A stretch of DNA of 8,041 nt from Verrucomicrobiota bacterium. Lineage in GTDB: Bacteria; Verrucomicrobiota; Lentisphaeria; Victivallales; Victivallaceae. Of the stretch, positions 6,924 through 8,041 are shown one piece after another (position 1 is the stretch's first letter; the number at the start of each line of letters is the position of its first letter). The stretch lies in NCBI GenBank assembly GCA_023459755.1, contig JAEWSS010000143.1, positions 1 to 8,041 on the forward strand, read 5' to 3'. The translations under genes and the position numbers were made by a program. The notes under the pieces are model-generated. The model ran no database searches, was not told where the DNA came from, and saw only the letters and a list, made by a program, of their open reading frames with translations.

Positions 6924-7882
6924 TCACCGGCGGTGCCGGGTTCATCGGCGGCCATCTGGCCGAAGCACTGTTGAAGCGGCCGGACGTTGAAAGCGTCACG
7001 GCGGTGGACGACCTGTCCACCGGAAACCCGCGGAATGTGGCGGCGGTTGCGAACGATCCCCGTTTCTCCCTGAGAATCGGCAGTATTCTCGATCTTCCGG
7101 AGCTGGAAGAACTTATCGCTGGCAGTGACGCGGTTGTCCATCTGGCCGCCGCGGTCGGCGTGGAGCTGGTGGTGCACGATCCGATCCGGACGCTGAAAAC
7201 CAACGTATACGGCACGGGCCGGGTGTTGGAATATGCCGCAAAGCACGGCGTTAGAACCGTTATCGCCTCAACCAGCGAAGTGTACGGCAAAAGCCGGAAG
7301 GAAAGTTTTGAGGAGTCGGACGATCTGCTGATCGGCGCGCCGACCCGGTCGCGCTGGAGCTACGCCTGCAGTAAATTGATCGATGAATTTTTTCTGATGG
7401 CCTATGTGCGCAACCGGTCTTTTCCCGGCACGGTGGTGCGTTTTTTCAACACGGTCGGGCCGCGGCAGACCGGCGAATACGGAATGGTGATTCCGCGTTT
7501 TGTCCAGGCGGCATTGAACGGTGAACCGTTGAAAGTCTACGGCAGCGGCCGCCAGACCAGATGTTTCTGCCATGTGGCGGACACGGTGCGGGCGCTGAAC
7601 GGCCTGCTGGACTGCCCGGCGTCCTACGGCGAAATATACAACATCGGCTCGCAGAATTCAATTTCAATCGAGGATCTGGCGCGCAGGGTGGCGGCCGAGC
7701 TGAACAGCCCGTCCGCAATCGAAACGGTCAGTTACGACAAGGCTTACGCCAAGGGGTTCGAGGACATGCTGAGACGTTCGCCGGACACCTCGAAAATATT
7801 CAATCTTCTGGGCTGGCGCGCCGAACTGCCGCTTGAAAAAATCATTCACGACGTGGCGGACGATCTGTCGGCCAGGTGTTGA
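6911..7882 (+). CDS. NAD-dependent nucleotide-sugar epimerase/dehydratase (extended SDR)
   Basis: It is a cytoplasmic enzyme acting on a nucleotide-activated sugar. The 323 residues show a Rossmann fold with GGAGFIG (7-13) binding NAD(P), VDDLSTG (32-38) after the second strand, HLAAAVGV (77-84), STSEVYG (120-126; T121 at the catalytic Ser/Thr position) and the YACSK pair Y151/K155. The C-terminal substrate-binding part includes RFFNTVGPRQTG (177-188), VYGSGRQTRCF (209-219) and EIYNIGS (241-247), then FEDMLRRSPDTSKI (283-296). These features resemble UDP-glucuronate decarboxylase, UDP-glucose 4-epimerase and dTDP-glucose dehydratase relatives; the exact sugar cannot be assigned. The ATG falls inside pssA (13-base overlap), directly before the Rossmann motif, which fixes the start. 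Co-expression with phospholipid genes suggests envelope polysaccharide or glycolipid synthesis. The last 41 bases overlap the convergent CYTH gene. Confidence 0.88.
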   Translation: MRCLITGGAGFIGGHLAEALLKRPDVESVTAVDDLSTGNPRNVAAVANDPRFSLRIGSILDLPELEELIAGSDAVVHLAAAVGVELVVHDPIRTLKTNVYGTGRVLEYAAKHGVRTVIASTSEVYGKSRKESFEESDDLLIGAPTRSRWSYACSKLIDEFFLMAYVRNRSFPGTVVRFFNTVGPRQTGEYGMVIPRFVQAALNGEPLKVYGSGRQTRCFCHVADTVRALNGLLDCPASYGEIYNIGSQNSISIEDLARRVAAELNSPSAIETVSYDKAYAKGFEDMLRRSPDTSKIFNLLGWRAELPLEKIIHDVADDLSARC

Positions 7883-8041
7883 ACGGGCGGCGCATCAGCG
7901 ATCCGTTGTAGTAGCGGGTGATGCCGGTGACCTCACCGGCGGCGAAATCGGGGAGGGGGAACGGTTCGTCTTCGCTCTTCAGCTCGATTTCCGCCACGAT
8001 CAGTCCGGCGTTGTCGCCTTCGAACACATCGACCTCCCAGC
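7842..8041 (-). CDS. CYTH-domain protein, C-terminal part (5' end beyond window)
   Basis: Read on the - strand, the frame is open from the window edge to a TGA at 7844-7842, giving about 66 codons. The visible protein begins WEVDVFEGDNAGL, continues with VAEIEL and EVTGITRYYNGSL, and ends in a short basic Pro-rich tail (PTDRPPRRE). This matches the C-terminal half of CYTH triphosphate-tunnel proteins of about 155-160 residues: the tunnel strand with acidic residues (WEVD.FEG..AGL), AEIEL, and EVT..RYYN. An in-frame GTG at 8027 is internal to the conserved strand and is not the start. CYTH proteins hydrolyse tripolyphosphate, thiamine triphosphate or other triphosphates with Mg or Mn, or cyclise ATP. 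In bacteria of this short form, inorganic triphosphatase is the commonest measured activity. The missing N-terminal ExExK motif is needed to judge further. Confidence 0.87.
   Translation of the reverse strand, partial: WEVDVFEGDNAGLIVAEIELKSEDEPFPLPDFAAGEVTGITRYYNGSLMRRPFNTWPTDRPPRRE

Noticed and set aside
7923..7940. Near-perfect inverted repeat (GCCGGTGA and TCACCGGC around CC), 41 bases after the epimerase stop, considered as a terminator hairpin.
   Set aside because: It has no T-run on either strand and encodes the conserved EVTG stretch of the CYTH protein, so codon content explains it.
8025..8027. In-frame GTG as a possible start of a tiny 61-residue - strand protein.
   Set aside because: The frame continues upstream to the window edge through WEVD, a conserved CYTH strand, so the GTG is an internal Val.

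Overview
The window is a gene-dense, GC-rich bacterial stretch that looks chromosomal. It holds nine protein-coding genes: seven complete and two cut by the window edges. I found no RNA gene, mobile element, CRISPR array or long repeat. The longest space between genes is 36 bases, so no stretch over 300 bases lacks a gene. Eight genes lie on the + strand and one converges on them from the - strand. The source cannot be fixed from sequence alone. GC-rich codons, a phosphatidylserine/phosphatidylethanolamine pathway, a short aconitase and a two-module folate reductase would fit a Gram-negative-type bacterium such as a member of the Planctomycetota-Verrucomicrobiota-Chlamydiota group (for example Lentisphaerota or Kiritimatiellota). 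That placement is a low-confidence inference.

Left block (1-5374): the 3' part of a multi-pass membrane protein of the LPG_synthase_TM/UPF0104 flippase-like family overlaps the start of a methylenetetrahydrofolate reductase-like protein that carries a cysteine-rich C-terminal module. After 23 bases come a 644-residue aconitate hydratase, a uracil-DNA glycosylase and an unrecognised 171-residue protein. The last two begin inside 4-base ATGA overlaps. The block looks like one transcription unit with translational coupling, but its products (membrane, one-carbon metabolism, TCA cycle, DNA repair, unknown) share no obvious pathway.

Right block (5375-7882): a promoter-like element in a short AT-rich gap precedes phosphatidylserine decarboxylase, then phosphatidylserine synthase, then an extended-SDR nucleotide-sugar epimerase/dehydratase. 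The first two catalyse consecutive steps from CDP-diacylglycerol to phosphatidylethanolamine. The third probably supplies an activated sugar for envelope glycans. This is a coherent membrane/envelope operon.

Right edge (7842-8041): the C-terminal third or so of a CYTH-domain protein is encoded on the - strand. Its stop codon lies inside the end of the epimerase gene, giving a 41-base convergent overlap.

No clearly new multi-gene system is visible. The items most worth checking are the unknown protein coupled to ung, the cysteine-rich folate reductase, and the terminator-free convergent overlap.
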